Assembly: GCF_022829295.1 (NCBI RefSeq)
Contig: NZ_JAKSYH010000049.1
Coordinates: 90,581-154,580 of the forward strand
Length of the DNA: 64,000 nt
Source of the DNA: Methylobacterium sp. J-088
Lineage (GTDB): Bacteria; Pseudomonadota; Alphaproteobacteria; Rhizobiales; Beijerinckiaceae
Direction: 5' to 3'
A model generated the notes under the pieces. It did not search any database and had not been told where the DNA came from. It saw only the letters and a list, made by a program, of their open reading frames with translations. Of this stretch, positions 44,522-53,662 are shown in pieces (the stretch's first letter is position 1; every line of letters starts with the position of its first letter). The position numbers and the translations under genes are program-made.

Positions 44522-44535
44522 TTTGTTATAACGAT
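44522..44535. promoter_or_regulatory. Palindromic GntR-type operator between tctC and gntR
   Basis: TTTGTTATAACGAT contains the perfect palindrome GTTATAAC, 23 bases from the tctC start and about 100 bases from the regulator start. FCD-domain GntR regulators commonly bind short T/G-A/C palindromes of this kind. The position would block the tctC promoter or its leader. It is also strikingly A+T-rich for this genome. Confidence 0.5.
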
Positions 44536-44632
44536 GGAATGCGGGTACGTTGTCAAGCGGGGTCGAATCCCCCGGGTCGGTCTGGCTCGATCTGCGCCGC
44601 GTGGGCTGCCGAGAGGCTGGGGGGCCAACATC

Positions 44633-45349
44633 ATGAGGCACGTCGAGCGGCTGCCGCTCTGGGATCAGGCCTATGCCGAGCTGCGGACCGCCATGCTCGG
44701 CGGACGGTTCGGGCCGGGTGAGCGGATCCTCCTGCGCGAGGTGGCGGCCGAACTCGGCATCAGCCTCACGCCGGTCCGCGACGCGGTCAACCGGCTGATC
44801 GCCGAGCACGTGCTGGAGCGTGGCAGCTCGGGGCAGGGGGGTGGCGCCGTGGTCCCGCGCATGAACGTGGAGCGTTTCGACGAGTTGCTGACGATCCGCT
44901 GCGACCTCGAAGGTCGGGCCGCGGCCCGCGCCGCCGAGCGCGCAGTACCGGACGACCTGAGTGTCCTCGACGCGCTGCTCGCCGAGATGAAGGCCCTGAT
45001 CCGGCAGCAGAGCCTCGACGCGTATCTCGATCTGCACCGGCGCTTCCATTTCGAGCTCTACGCCCTCGCGCGTATGCCCATCCTGGAGGGGTTGATCGAG
45101 AACATCTGGCTCAGGTGCGGCCCGGTCCTGACCTACGTCATCCCGGACTACGTGCTGCTTGAGAAAGGGAGCGACCTGCACACCGCGGCACTCTCGGCCC
45201 TGCGCACGGGCGACGCGGAGGCGGCAGCCGCCGCGATCCGGCAGGATATCCGCGAGGCGGGCCAGTACATCGCCGGTCTCGCCGACGCCGCCGGGCTCAT
45301 CGAAGACCCGGCGGCGAGCCGCCGGCCGCGGGCGCACGCGGCGTCATGA
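44633..45349 (+). CDS. GntR/FadR-family transcriptional regulator
   Basis: The 238-residue protein has an N-terminal winged helix (about 10-75: ELRTAMLGGRFGPGERIL, LREVAAELGISLTPVRDAV) and an all-helical FCD ligand domain (about 85-215) with a metal-site-like pattern (RFHFELYALA, later DLHTAAL). FCD regulators usually respond to carboxylates or sugar acids. ATG 44633 was chosen because the winged helix begins just after it; an upstream in-frame ATG would add residues unlike the family. It likely represses the divergent tctC operon and possibly the convergent dehydratase gene. Confidence 0.83.
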   Translation: MRHVERLPLWDQAYAELRTAMLGGRFGPGERILLREVAAELGISLTPVRDAVNRLIAEHVLERGSSGQGGGAVVPRMNVERFDELLTIRCDLEGRAAARAAERAVPDDLSVLDALLAEMKALIRQQSLDAYLDLHRRFHFELYALARMPILEGLIENIWLRCGPVLTYVIPDYVLLEKGSDLHTAALSALRTGDAEAAAAAIRQDIREAGQYIAGLADAAGLIEDPAASRRPRAHAAS

Positions 45350-45366
45350 CTTGTATGGGCACGCCC

Positions 45367-46476
45367 CTAAGTCAGGACCGCCTTTGTCTTCGCGTGGATG
45401 AGTTCGTGGTCGATCTCCGCGCCGAGCCCCATCCCCGTGGGCGCGTGCACCATGCCGGTGGCATCGACCGCGATGTCCGCGGCGAGGCCGTACTTCTGCG
45501 CCGCATCCGGCAGCAGCACCTCGAAGAACTCGGTGTTGCGGATCGCCATGACGACGTGGAGGTTGGCGACGTTGTTGAGCGAGTTGCCGCCGTGGTGAAC
45601 CTCGAAGTTCATCCCGAAGGCCTCCGCGAGATGGGCCGCCTTGACGAGCGTGGTGATGCCGCCCTTCACCGCCACGTCGCCGCGCAGAAAATCGGTGGCG
45701 CGCTGCAGGATCCAGGGCGCGTAGGACTCGAAGCCGGCCTGCGGATACTCGGTCGCCATGATCGGCACATCGAGCTTGGCCTTGAGCTTGACGTAGCCGT
45801 AGAGGTCGGAATCCGCGAGCGGATCCTCGTACCAGTAGTAGCCCGCCGCCTCGATCGCGCGGCCCACCCGCAGCGCCTGCTCGTAGGAATACCCCCAGCA
45901 GGCGTCGAGCATCAGCGTGAACCCGTCACCCATCCCGGCCCGCACCGCCTCGCAGATCGCGATGTCCTCGCGCCAGACTTGAGGTGGGTGGATCTTGTAG
46001 GCGCTCCAGCCGGCGTCGCGATACGCACACGCCTGCTCCACGTAGGCCGTGGTCCCCTCGAGGATCTGCGAGCTGGCGTAGGCGGGCACGCGGTCGCGAT
46101 AGGTGCCGATGAGCCGATGGATCGGCAGTCCCGCGGCCTTGCCGGCGAGATCCCAAAGGGCGACGTCGAGCGCGCCGATCGTTCGGACGGAGGCCGCGCG
46201 CACGCGGGCCCACAGCTCTTGGTTCAGGCGCTCGCGGTCGAGGGGATCTCGCCCGATGAGCACCGGCTTGAGCACCCGCACGAGAAGCGGCGCGTCGAGA
46301 TCGGCCGGTCCGTAGGCCGATCCGAGGAAGGCGTGCCCCTCGATGCCCTCGTCGGTGTAGATCGTGACGAGGCCGAGTTGGCTGCTGCCCACCGCGCGCG
46401 CCGTGCGTCCGGAGTAGCGCGTCGGCGGGATATCGTCCCAGCCGAACAGGGTCACAGTGACATCTCGTATGCGCAT
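45367..46476 (-). CDS. Mandelate racemase/muconate-lactonizing-family enzyme (sugar-acid dehydratase type) 3
   Basis: The 369-residue enolase-superfamily protein has a KxH motif in SAYKIHPPQVW instead of KxK, metal ligands Asp in LMLDACWGYS, Glu in YYWYEDPLAD and Glu in MATEYPQAG, a DVAVKGGITTL segment and histidines in FEVHHGGNSLNN. The KxH variant marks it as a different subgroup from the other two. It converges with the GntR gene (17-base gap) and is divergent from an MFS importer, suggesting these two form a substrate-specific pair. Confidence 0.83.
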   Translation of the reverse strand: MRIRDVTVTLFGWDDIPPTRYSGRTARAVGSSQLGLVTIYTDEGIEGHAFLGSAYGPADLDAPLLVRVLKPVLIGRDPLDRERLNQELWARVRAASVRTIGALDVALWDLAGKAAGLPIHRLIGTYRDRVPAYASSQILEGTTAYVEQACAYRDAGWSAYKIHPPQVWREDIAICEAVRAGMGDGFTLMLDACWGYSYEQALRVGRAIEAAGYYWYEDPLADSDLYGYVKLKAKLDVPIMATEYPQAGFESYAPWILQRATDFLRGDVAVKGGITTLVKAAHLAEAFGMNFEVHHGGNSLNNVANLHVVMAIRNTEFFEVLLPDAAQKYGLAADIAVDATGMVHAPTGMGLGAEIDHELIHAKTKAVLT

Positions 46477-46607
46477 GACGTCGCCTCCGGCCCGGGGCCA
46501 CCGCGGATGCGGCCTTCGCTCTTCGGCGCGTTCGGGCCACCCACCATCTAGAGCCACCGTGACCCGCGCGTCGAGACGTGGGCCGGCCAAATACTGGGAG
46601 GAACACC

Positions 46608-47963
46608 GTGAGTATCCCGTCGATGCCGGCTGACGCGGTCGGCCGAGAAGCTCTGCGCAGGATTAGTCTGCGTTTGCTGCCATTTCTGGCGCTGAGTTAC
46701 CTCGCGAACTACATCGACCGGGTCAACGCGGGCTTCGCCGCCCTGCAGATGAACCGGGAAGTCGGGCTGACGGCGAGCGCGTTCGGCCTCGGCGGCGGGA
46801 TGTTCTTCATCGCCTACCTGCTGTTTGAGGTGCCGAGCAATCTCGCGATGGTCCGGGTCGGAGCGCGCCTATGGCTCACGCGGATTATGATCACGTGGGG
46901 GCTCGTCTCCGGAGCGATGGCGCTGACCTCCGGTCCGGTCTCTTTCTGCGTGCTGCGGTTTCTGCTGGGTGCGGCGGAAGCCGGCTTCGTGCCCGGCGTG
47001 ATCCTGTACCTGATGCAGTGGTTCCCGGCCCGGGAGCGGGCCCGCGTCATCGGCCTGTTCATGGTCGCGAGTCCCGTGGCCGGCATCGTCGGCTCGCCGA
47101 TCTCGGCGGCGCTGCTCGGGCTCGACGGCTGGCTCGGCCTCTCGGGCTGGCAGTGGCTGTTCATCATCGAGGCGATGCCGGCCGTCTTGATCGGCCTCGT
47201 CGGCCTGTTCTGGCTGACCGACTCGCCGGCGCAGGCGCGTTGGCTCGACCCAGAGCACAAGGATTGGCTCGCCGACCGGCTCGCCGCCGACGCTACCGCA
47301 CGGATCAGCGTCGAGAAGACCTCCGTCTGGGCGGTGATGGGTGATCGCACCGTGCTGGTGCTGTCGCTGATCTACGCGGGGCAAGCCACCGCCAACGCAG
47401 GCTTGTCGCTGTGGCAGCCGCAATTCCTGAAGTCGTTCGGCCTCTCGACGGCGGAGGTCGGCCTCGTGAACGCGATCCCGTTCGCCGTCGCCGCCTTGGC
47501 GATGTACGCGGGCGGCCGGAGTTCCGACAGGCGCGACGAGCGCGTCTGGCACACGGCCGTCCCCACCGCACTGACGACGCTGGGCCTCTGCCTGTGCCTC
47601 GTCCTGCACGGCTTGATCCCGACCGTATGCCTATTGTGCCTCGCCTTGTTCGGCGTATCGGCGTCGCGCGGCCCCTTCTGGGCGCTGACGACCGAGTGGT
47701 TGTCCTCGCGCGCGGCAGTCGCGGGGATCGCACAGATCAACGCGGTGGGCACCGGTGCGAGCTTCTTCACGAGCTGGGCGACCGGGGCGATCAAGGATGC
47801 GACCGGAAGCTGGCCGTTGGCGCTCCTGCCGCTCGCCGGCGTGACCGCGGTCGCCACGGTGGCCGTCGTTCTGCTCGGACGCCCGAGGCCCTCGGCCGCA
47901 GCGTCTTCGGACCGACCCGAGCCGCACGTGACCCCGACGACGCCCGTGGCGGCGGAGCCGTGA
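46608..47963 (+). CDS. MFS transporter of the anion:cation symporter family
   Basis: The 451-residue protein has about twelve membrane helices, the ACS-family start YIDRVNAGFAALQMN, and RFLLGAAEAGFVPGVILYL in helix 4. This family imports organic acids such as galactonate, tartrate and hydroxyphenylacetate. GTG 46608 has GGAGG seven bases upstream. It is divergent from dehydratase 3, so it probably imports that enzyme's substrate. It is a close paralogue of the transporter at 56406-57725. Confidence 0.87.
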   Translation: MSIPSMPADAVGREALRRISLRLLPFLALSYLANYIDRVNAGFAALQMNREVGLTASAFGLGGGMFFIAYLLFEVPSNLAMVRVGARLWLTRIMITWGLVSGAMALTSGPVSFCVLRFLLGAAEAGFVPGVILYLMQWFPARERARVIGLFMVASPVAGIVGSPISAALLGLDGWLGLSGWQWLFIIEAMPAVLIGLVGLFWLTDSPAQARWLDPEHKDWLADRLAADATARISVEKTSVWAVMGDRTVLVLSLIYAGQATANAGLSLWQPQFLKSFGLSTAEVGLVNAIPFAVAALAMYAGGRSSDRRDERVWHTAVPTALTTLGLCLCLVLHGLIPTVCLLCLALFGVSASRGPFWALTTEWLSSRAAVAGIAQINAVGTGASFFTSWATGAIKDATGSWPLALLPLAGVTAVATVAVVLLGRPRPSAAASSDRPEPHVTPTTPVAAEP

Positions 47964-47992
47964 ACGCCGTCCGCGCCCCGCGTGACCCGATA

Positions 47993-48019
47993 GTCGCGGC
48001 GCCAGCCTGACGCCGCGAC
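47993..48019 (+). terminator. Hairpin terminator after the MFS gene
   Basis: A perfect nine-base-pair stem (GTCGCGGCG / CGCCGCGAC) encloses a nine-base loop, 30 bases after the MFS stop, followed by GTGTTTGGG. The stem is strong but the U-tract is poor. Confidence 0.5.
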
Positions 48020-48236
48020 GTGTTTGGGCACGGCCGCGCCGGAAGGCTTTGTGGCCACGCTGCGCGCCGCGGAATTCATGACCGGTGCCAGGACCGCCGC
48101 GGCTGGTCCAGCATGGGGTAGTCGGCACGCCTGATTAGGCGATTTGACGGAGCATCTCACGTTGGCCGGTGCGCGGCCTGCCCCTGAGGGCGGCCCCCCA
48201 AACGAAGGAGTGTAGGGGTTGTTCCATACCGCGGCT

Positions 48237-48258
48237 GCTCGGCTCAAGGCCGAGCTTC
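48237..48258 (+). promoter_or_regulatory. Leader hairpin of the intact SPFH gene
   Basis: GCTCGGC-TCAAG-GCCGAGC forms a perfect seven-base-pair stem about 85 bases before the start. It is identical to the element upstream of the truncated copy (24871-24892), while the intervening leader has diverged more, hinting at selection or recent duplication. Confidence 0.5.
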
Positions 48259-48340
48259 GCGAAGAAGACCCTGACACGCTTCGGCGCGAGTACTGATATC
48301 GCTGACGCTCGTCTTGGGCATTCGATCCTTGAGACTTTCC

Positions 48341-49600
48341 ATGTCTACGCTCATCCGCGCTGGCCTGTCGCTCGGCGCCATAACGGTTTTCGCCGGCCTG
48401 CCACGGCTCGCCTCGACCGAGGCCGGATTGGCCGCAGGCCGCATGGCCGTCGCACAACTCTCCGACAGCGATGCCGCCCCCTTCAAGACACAGATCGCGT
48501 CCGACCTCGCTGGCGGCTCGCCCCTAGCGTTCCCGGCACTGCTCGCCGTCCTCGCGATGATCTGGCTCGTGCCCGCCCGACGCGCGCGCCTGGCTGTCGT
48601 CGTCCTGGGACTTGGCGCATTCGCGGAACCCGAGCCCGCGTGCGCCTACTTCAGCAAGTACGACTACGGCGAATACATCGAGATCCTTCCGAGCCAGTCG
48701 GCCTTCGTGATCCCGGAGAGCGGGGACACGAAAACCACGCAGGCGCAGTTCGGCTCGGAGAGGTTCCTCGCCGAGAGCAAGGTCGCGGCCAAGCGCGTGC
48801 AGATCCCGCACACGAAGCTGCCGAACACCGGCACGCTGTCGGAATACTACGTGCCGGCCGCGCGCCTGATCATCGTCGACCGCACGCCGGTGTCGCGCGA
48901 GTGGACGACCTCGGCCAACCGCGGCACGTCGAGCTTGGATCAGGGCTTCCGCTTCGAGACCGCTGAGTCGATCGGTCTGTCGACTTCGTTGGTCATCTCG
49001 GCCTTCGTGAAGGAGGAGGACGCGGCCAAGTTCCTGTATTGGTTCGGCACGAAGCCGGCCGCCCAGGATACCGACGAGGCGCGCTTCACTTCGGTGCTGT
49101 ACGGCCGCTCGCTCGCCGAGGTGGTCGACGGTAACGTCCACCGCACGGTTCAGGCGGCGCTCGCGCGCGAGTTCGGCCGCCGCTCGACCGATGACGCGAT
49201 CTACCAGAAGGCTGAGATCATGGCGGCCGTCGAGAAGGCGGTGATCGACCAGTTTGCGCCGATGGGCGTCACAGTCACGACGCTGGGTTTCGCCGACGAG
49301 TTGAACTTCGAGAACGCCGCGATCCAGGCGGCGATCGACGACACGTTCATCGCCAACAAGCGGGCGCAATCGGCCCAAGCGCAGCTCGCCACGCTGCCGA
49401 TCCAAGAGCGGATCCTCGACCTAGAGATCCGCCGCTCGGACGCCCAGGCGCGGCAGACGCTGGCGGGGCGCTGGAACGGTAGCGTCGCGGGCGTCCTACC
49501 ATCCTGGGTCGTGATCCCGAGCGACATCCTCGGCACGATCCGCGGCTGGTTCGGCGGCGACGTGAAGCCCGCACTTCCGGCCGCGGCGCCGAGAGGCTGA
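48341..49600 (+). CDS. SPFH/band-7 domain protein
   Basis: The 419-residue protein has an N-terminal hydrophobic helix (about 1-20), a second membrane segment near residue 65 (FPALLAVLAMIWLVPA), then a possible cleavage site (PACA) and a band-7-like domain from about residue 100 to 330. A helical region (ALAREFGRRSTDDAIYQKAEIMAAVEKAV) and a polar coiled region with QSAQAQLATLPIQERIL follow. SPFH proteins build membrane-bound oligomeric rings linked to protease control or membrane domains. ATG 48341 is the common start with the truncated paralogue at 23925-24788. No partner gene is adjacent. Confidence 0.78.
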   Translation: MSTLIRAGLSLGAITVFAGLPRLASTEAGLAAGRMAVAQLSDSDAAPFKTQIASDLAGGSPLAFPALLAVLAMIWLVPARRARLAVVVLGLGAFAEPEPACAYFSKYDYGEYIEILPSQSAFVIPESGDTKTTQAQFGSERFLAESKVAAKRVQIPHTKLPNTGTLSEYYVPAARLIIVDRTPVSREWTTSANRGTSSLDQGFRFETAESIGLSTSLVISAFVKEEDAAKFLYWFGTKPAAQDTDEARFTSVLYGRSLAEVVDGNVHRTVQAALAREFGRRSTDDAIYQKAEIMAAVEKAVIDQFAPMGVTVTTLGFADELNFENAAIQAAIDDTFIANKRAQSAQAQLATLPIQERILDLEIRRSDAQARQTLAGRWNGSVAGVLPSWVVIPSDILGTIRGWFGGDVKPALPAAAPRG

Positions 49601-49648
49601 GCTCGACGCGACCAAGCCGTCGGCGATCGGCGTACCGAGAACCAGGCG

Positions 49649-50722
49649 TCAGACGGTCAGGACGATCTTCCCGAAATGCTCGTTCTTCCTCATGCGGGTG
49701 AGCGCGGCCGGCGCCTCGGCCAGGGCATAGCGGCCATCGATCGGCAGATGGAAGCCCCCGGCCGCGATCGCCGGCCACAGGTCGGCCCGGACGCGCGCGG
49801 TGATCGCGCGCTGCTCCTCGATCGACCGAGTCCGGTTGGTCACGCCGATGTAGCTGATGCGCTTCGTGGCGTGCAGATCGAAATCGAACTCGCCCCGGCT
49901 CCCGCCGAGGCGGCCGACGTTGACGATGCGGCCCAGGACCGCCGCGGCCTGCAGATTGCCGTTGGCGACCGGCGCTGAGACCTGATCGATGATCACGTCG
50001 ACGCCCCGGCCGCCGGTCGCCGCTCGGACCTGTTCGGGCCAAGTCGGATCCTTGGTGTCGATCGCCACGGTTGCGCCGGACTCGGCCAGCCGCGCGCGGT
50101 GCTCGGGGCTTCGCGACGTTCCGATCACCAATGAGGCCCTCCGCCACCGGGCGATCTGAAGCCCCATCAGCCCGACGCCGGAACTCGCCCCCTGGATCAG
50201 CACGGTCTCGCCCGGTTGCAGGTGCGCCTGCGTGATGAGCGCATCGTGCATCGTCTGCAGGGCGACCGGCAGGGTCGCGGCGACCTCGAACGACAGGTCC
50301 GCGGGAAGCGGAAGGGTCCGCCCGTGATCCGCCACGGCATACTCGGCGTAGCCGCCGGCGCCGGAACACATGACGCGGTCACCCGGATAGAAGTCGTTCA
50401 CGGCCGCGCCGACCGCCACGACCTCCCCGGCCCACTCCAGCCCCGGGATCGCGTCGGGCCCTCCGGTCGGGCCGTGCGGCTGCCCCGAGGCGACGGCGAG
50501 ATCGGCGCGGTTGAGGGCGGCGGCCCGAACCCGGACGAGCACCTCCGCGGGTTTCGGCCTCGGCATGTCGATCTCGACGAGGCTCGGCCCCTCCGGTCCG
50601 ACCACGATGGCCTTCATCCGGGTCTCGGCCGGCGCGATGGGGCGATCCTCGGCTGTGGCAGCGTGGGACGCCAGGAGTTGTGCGGCCGCGCCGGCCAGGA
50701 GAAGGCGTCGATCGATGTCCAT
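49649..50722 (-). CDS. Zinc-free MDR-type quinone oxidoreductase with N-terminal signal-like leader
   Basis: The 357-residue protein contains a complete quinone-oxidoreductase (MDR) domain from about residue 35: MKAIVVGPEGPSLVEIDMPRP, LNRADLAVASGQ, NADPH motif VLIQGASSGVGLMGLQIA. Unusually it is preceded by about 34 residues that look like an export signal (DRRLLLAGAAAQLLASHAATA). Members of this family are normally cytoplasmic. The internal methionine near residue 36 could be the true start, but no good ribosome site was seen there. It ends 49 bases from the convergent SPFH stop and lies downstream of the amidase genes. Confidence 0.78.
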   Translation of the reverse strand: MDIDRRLLLAGAAAQLLASHAATAEDRPIAPAETRMKAIVVGPEGPSLVEIDMPRPKPAEVLVRVRAAALNRADLAVASGQPHGPTGGPDAIPGLEWAGEVVAVGAAVNDFYPGDRVMCSGAGGYAEYAVADHGRTLPLPADLSFEVAATLPVALQTMHDALITQAHLQPGETVLIQGASSGVGLMGLQIARWRRASLVIGTSRSPEHRARLAESGATVAIDTKDPTWPEQVRAATGGRGVDVIIDQVSAPVANGNLQAAAVLGRIVNVGRLGGSRGEFDFDLHATKRISYIGVTNRTRSIEEQRAITARVRADLWPAIAAGGFHLPIDGRYALAEAPAALTRMRKNEHFGKIVLTV

Positions 50723-50798
50723 AGATCTCTCCTGCCCTCGCTTTGCCTACACAGCTGGGCCGTAAATCCCGGACGGCAACGGGATCACCGCCGCTCGG

Positions 50799-52186
50799 TC
50801 AGAGGACCACCCGCCGCACCGCCGCATCCATCCAGCGCGCGATCGCCGTCATCCGCGCGTCTGTCCCGGGCTGCCCCACGACCTGAATGCCCATTGGCAG
50901 GCCGCCCACGGCCGCGAGGGGGACCGTCACAACGGGCGCGCCGAGGAGCGAGCTCGGCGTGTTGAACACGGAACCCCCGTCGGGCGCGGCGCGAGCGGCT
51001 CGCCGGGACGATCGCCCGACCAGGGCGGCGCCGGTCCGGGCGAGGCCGGCGCGATCAGCGCGTCGAGCGTGGGCGCCAGCGCCGCGTACACGGTGCGCAC
51101 CGCCTCCCGCCGCCGCAGCAGATCCTGGTAGCCCTCGGCCCCTAGGCGTTCCGCGGTCGCGACCGTGGCCTTGGCCCGCGCGCTGACGCCGTCGGGGTGC
51201 TGCGTCACGAGGTTGCGGATCGCCCAGTGGTTCTCCCAGGCCGTGATCGTGTTGGCCATCTCGCGCACGCCGACGAGGGCGCGCTCGAGGCGTTCGATCG
51301 CGGGGACGTCCCGGCGGCGCAGCACCGTGACGCCGGCGTCGGCGATCTGCGCCACCACAGCCTCGAAGGCTGCCCGCGACGCGTCGTCGAGCGCCTCCCA
51401 CCCCTCCGTCTCCATCACCGCCACGGTGAGCGGGCGGTGCGGGGAGGGCGGATCCGCGGGACCGGCGAGCGGTGCGCGGCCCGGATCGCCGCCGGCCCGG
51501 CGCGCGATCTCGATCGACACGCGCCACATGTCCTCCGCGCAGGTCGCGTGCACGCCGTGCGTGCTCATGCTGGTCGCCTGTCGCTCGCCGCGGTTGATCG
51601 CACCCTGGGATGGCTTCAAGGCCCAGTTGCCGCAGTAGCTCGCTGGCCGGATGATCGAGCCGCCGACCTGGCTGCCGATCGCGGCCGGCACCATCCCGGC
51701 CGCGACCGCGGCGGCCGAGCCAGAGGACGACCCGCCCGGCGTGCGCGCCGGATCGAACGGGTTCGTCGTCGCCGGCGGATGCGTGCCGCCGAGCTCGGCT
51801 GTCGTGGTCTTGCCGAGCACCACCGCCCCGGCCTCGCGCAGCGCCCAGACCGCGGCGTTGTCGCGTCGGGGAAAATTGCCCGCGTAGGCCACGCAGCCCA
51901 TCTCGGTCGGCATGTCGCGCGTCTCGAGGAGGTCCTTGATCCCCACCGGCATGCCGTCGATCGGCGAGAGCGGCCGCCCCGCCCGCCAGCGCGCGCCGCT
52001 CGCATCCGCGGCCTCCCGCGCGCCGGCCTCGTTCACGACCACGAAGGCTCGCACCGCAGGCTCGCGCTCGGCGATCGTCGCGAGGCAGCGTTCCAGGTAG
52101 GCACGGGGCGAGTCGGCGCCTGCGAGGAACGTCTCCGCGGCGGCCTCAAAGCTCGGGGTTCGGCGGTGCGGATCGTAGGTGCCCAT
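50799..52186 (-). pseudogene. Amidase signature family protein, frameshifted near the 3' end
   Basis: The open part has the Ser-cisSer-Lys features of the amidase signature family: GIKDLLETRD for the lysine near residue 83, and TPGGSSSGSAAAVAAG with the two serines near 150-175. About 60 residues from the end the frame is lost. The expected C-terminus (SVFNTPSSLLGAPVVTVPLAAVGGLPMG) continues in another phase to a stop at 50799. One added G in the G5 tract at 50974-50978 would restore a 462-residue protein. It follows a second amidase by 14 bases. It is either a recent pseudogene or a sequencing error. Confidence 0.8.
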
Positions 52187-52200
52187 CTCTGCTCCTCGGG

Positions 52201-53649
52201 TCAGTCGAGTTCCGGCAGCGGCGGCCGCCGGTCCGCCCAGGGCATCGCCCGCTCGAAGGCGGCCGCCACTCGCAGCAGGCGCGCGTCCTCGCCCACGCGT
52301 CCGACGAGCTGGATCGAGACCGGTACGCCCGCTTCGTCGAGCCCGCAGGGCAGGCTCACGGCCGGGTTGCCGGTAAGGTTGAACGGCATCGTGTAGGGGT
52401 ACCAGGCCGCGCGCAGGTTCGGCACGGGTGTCCCGTCGATCATGATCGGCCCGAAGAAGTCCTGGTCGATCGGCAGGGCCGTGCGCGACAGGGTCGGCAT
52501 CGCCAGGACATCGATGTCGTCAAACCACGCTTGCACCTGACGGTAGAGGGCGGTGCGCGCGAAGATCGCCGCGTAGAGCTCGGCCGCCGAGACGTCGCGC
52601 ACCCGGTCCATCTGGCGCACGAAGGTCGGGCATAGGATCTCCCGGTGCCGCGCGAGGTGGTGGCCGAACTGCGCCATGCGGTAGGCGCCGTTGCTGACGA
52701 ACCAGAGGGTCTCCGGGTTCTCGAACGGCGCCGCGTGCCCGCGCGTCTCGGCACCGAGATCCGCCAGGGCGGCGACCGCCCGCTCGCAGGCGGCCAGCAC
52801 GTCGGCCGCCACGTGCGCGTTGCCGAGGAGTGGTCGCCAGCCGACGCGCAGCCCGGCGAGGGACTTCGTTCCGGGCGAAACGGCGTCCAGCGTCGCGACG
52901 AAGCCCGGTTGGAGCCGACCCGCGCTGAGCGGATCCCGGGGATCGGGTCCGGCCATCGCGTCGAGCATCAGCGCCGTGTCGCGGACGGTGCGGGTCATCG
53001 GCGTCACGTAGGAGATGTTGCCGAACCCGTCCTGGGCGTACTCCTGCGGCACGACGCCGAGCCCCTGCTTGAATCCGACGACGCCGTTGCAGGCGGCGGG
53101 GATCCGGGTCGAGCCGCCGCCGTCCGTGGCGACGCCGAGCGCGGTCAGTCCCGCCGCCGCGGCGACCGCCGCCCCGCCGCTGGAGCCTCCCGATGTGCGG
53201 CCCGCGTCCCAGGCGTTGCGCGTGCGCCCGAACAGGGGCGCCTGGGTCAGGCATTGCTGCCCGAATTCCGGTGTGGTGGTCTTGCCCACGACGATTGCGC
53301 CGGAAGCCTTCAGGCGGGTCACGACCTCCGCGTCGGCCTCCGGCACGTGCTCGGCGAAGACGCGCGAGCCCCAGGTGGTGCGGATCCCGGCGGTCGGAAC
53401 GAGATCCTTGATCGAGACCGGCAGACCGTGCAGCGGCGCCAGCGGCTCTCCGCGCATCACCGCGGCCTCCGCTGCCCGGGCGCCGGCGAGCGCCTGCTCC
53501 TCCGCGACGGTGATGAAGGCGTTCAGCACCGGTTGGGCCCTGGCGATACGCGCGAGCGTCGCCGTCATGAGCTCCACCGGTGACAGCCGCCGCGTTCGAA
53601 TCAGGGTCGCGAGTTCCGCCGCGGGCATGTAGGCGAGGTCATCCGCCAT
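52201..53649 (-). CDS. Amidase signature family protein
   Basis: The 482-residue protein has the catalytic lysine in PVSIKDLVPTAG (about residue 80) and the Gly/Ser-rich signature TSGGSSGGAAVAAAAGLTALGVATDGGGSTRIPAA (listed here in parts: TSGGSSGGAAVAAAAG, then ATDGGGSTRIPAA) with the cis-serine and nucleophile. Family members hydrolyse amides, indoleacetamide, 6-aminohexanoate cyclic dimers or serve GatA; absence of gatB/gatC and the neighbours argue for catabolism. ATG 53649 has AGGAG nine bases upstream. It sits 13 bases after a family 5 binding-protein gene. Confidence 0.83.
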   Translation of the reverse strand: MADDLAYMPAAELATLIRTRRLSPVELMTATLARIARAQPVLNAFITVAEEQALAGARAAEAAVMRGEPLAPLHGLPVSIKDLVPTAGIRTTWGSRVFAEHVPEADAEVVTRLKASGAIVVGKTTTPEFGQQCLTQAPLFGRTRNAWDAGRTSGGSSGGAAVAAAAGLTALGVATDGGGSTRIPAACNGVVGFKQGLGVVPQEYAQDGFGNISYVTPMTRTVRDTALMLDAMAGPDPRDPLSAGRLQPGFVATLDAVSPGTKSLAGLRVGWRPLLGNAHVAADVLAACERAVAALADLGAETRGHAAPFENPETLWFVSNGAYRMAQFGHHLARHREILCPTFVRQMDRVRDVSAAELYAAIFARTALYRQVQAWFDDIDVLAMPTLSRTALPIDQDFFGPIMIDGTPVPNLRAAWYPYTMPFNLTGNPAVSLPCGLDEAGVPVSIQLVGRVGEDARLLRVAAAFERAMPWADRRPPLPELD

Positions 53650-53662
53650 GATCCCGATCTCC

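Larger units (their letters stand above)
47964..48340. other. Noncoding stretch between MFS and SPFH genes
   Basis: These 377 bases contain a terminator-like hairpin (47993-48019) and the SPFH leader hairpin (48237-48258). The middle part (about 48020-48230) shows short open frames on both strands without ribosome sites; I cannot assign it. Confidence 0.5.

Noticed and set aside
44560..44580. GGGTCGAATCCCCC, resembling the T-arm of a tRNA
   Set aside because: No matching acceptor, D or anticodon arms are found upstream, and the invariant TTC is GTC. It is probably chance in a promoter region.
48020..48230. Small coding gene between the MFS and SPFH genes
   Set aside because: Frames on both strands lack ribosome sites, start cleanly nowhere and resemble no family.
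50974..50978. Programmed frameshift in the amidase gene
   Set aside because: There is no slippery heptamer or downstream structure I can see, and amidases are not known for recoding. A one-base indel explains it more simply.
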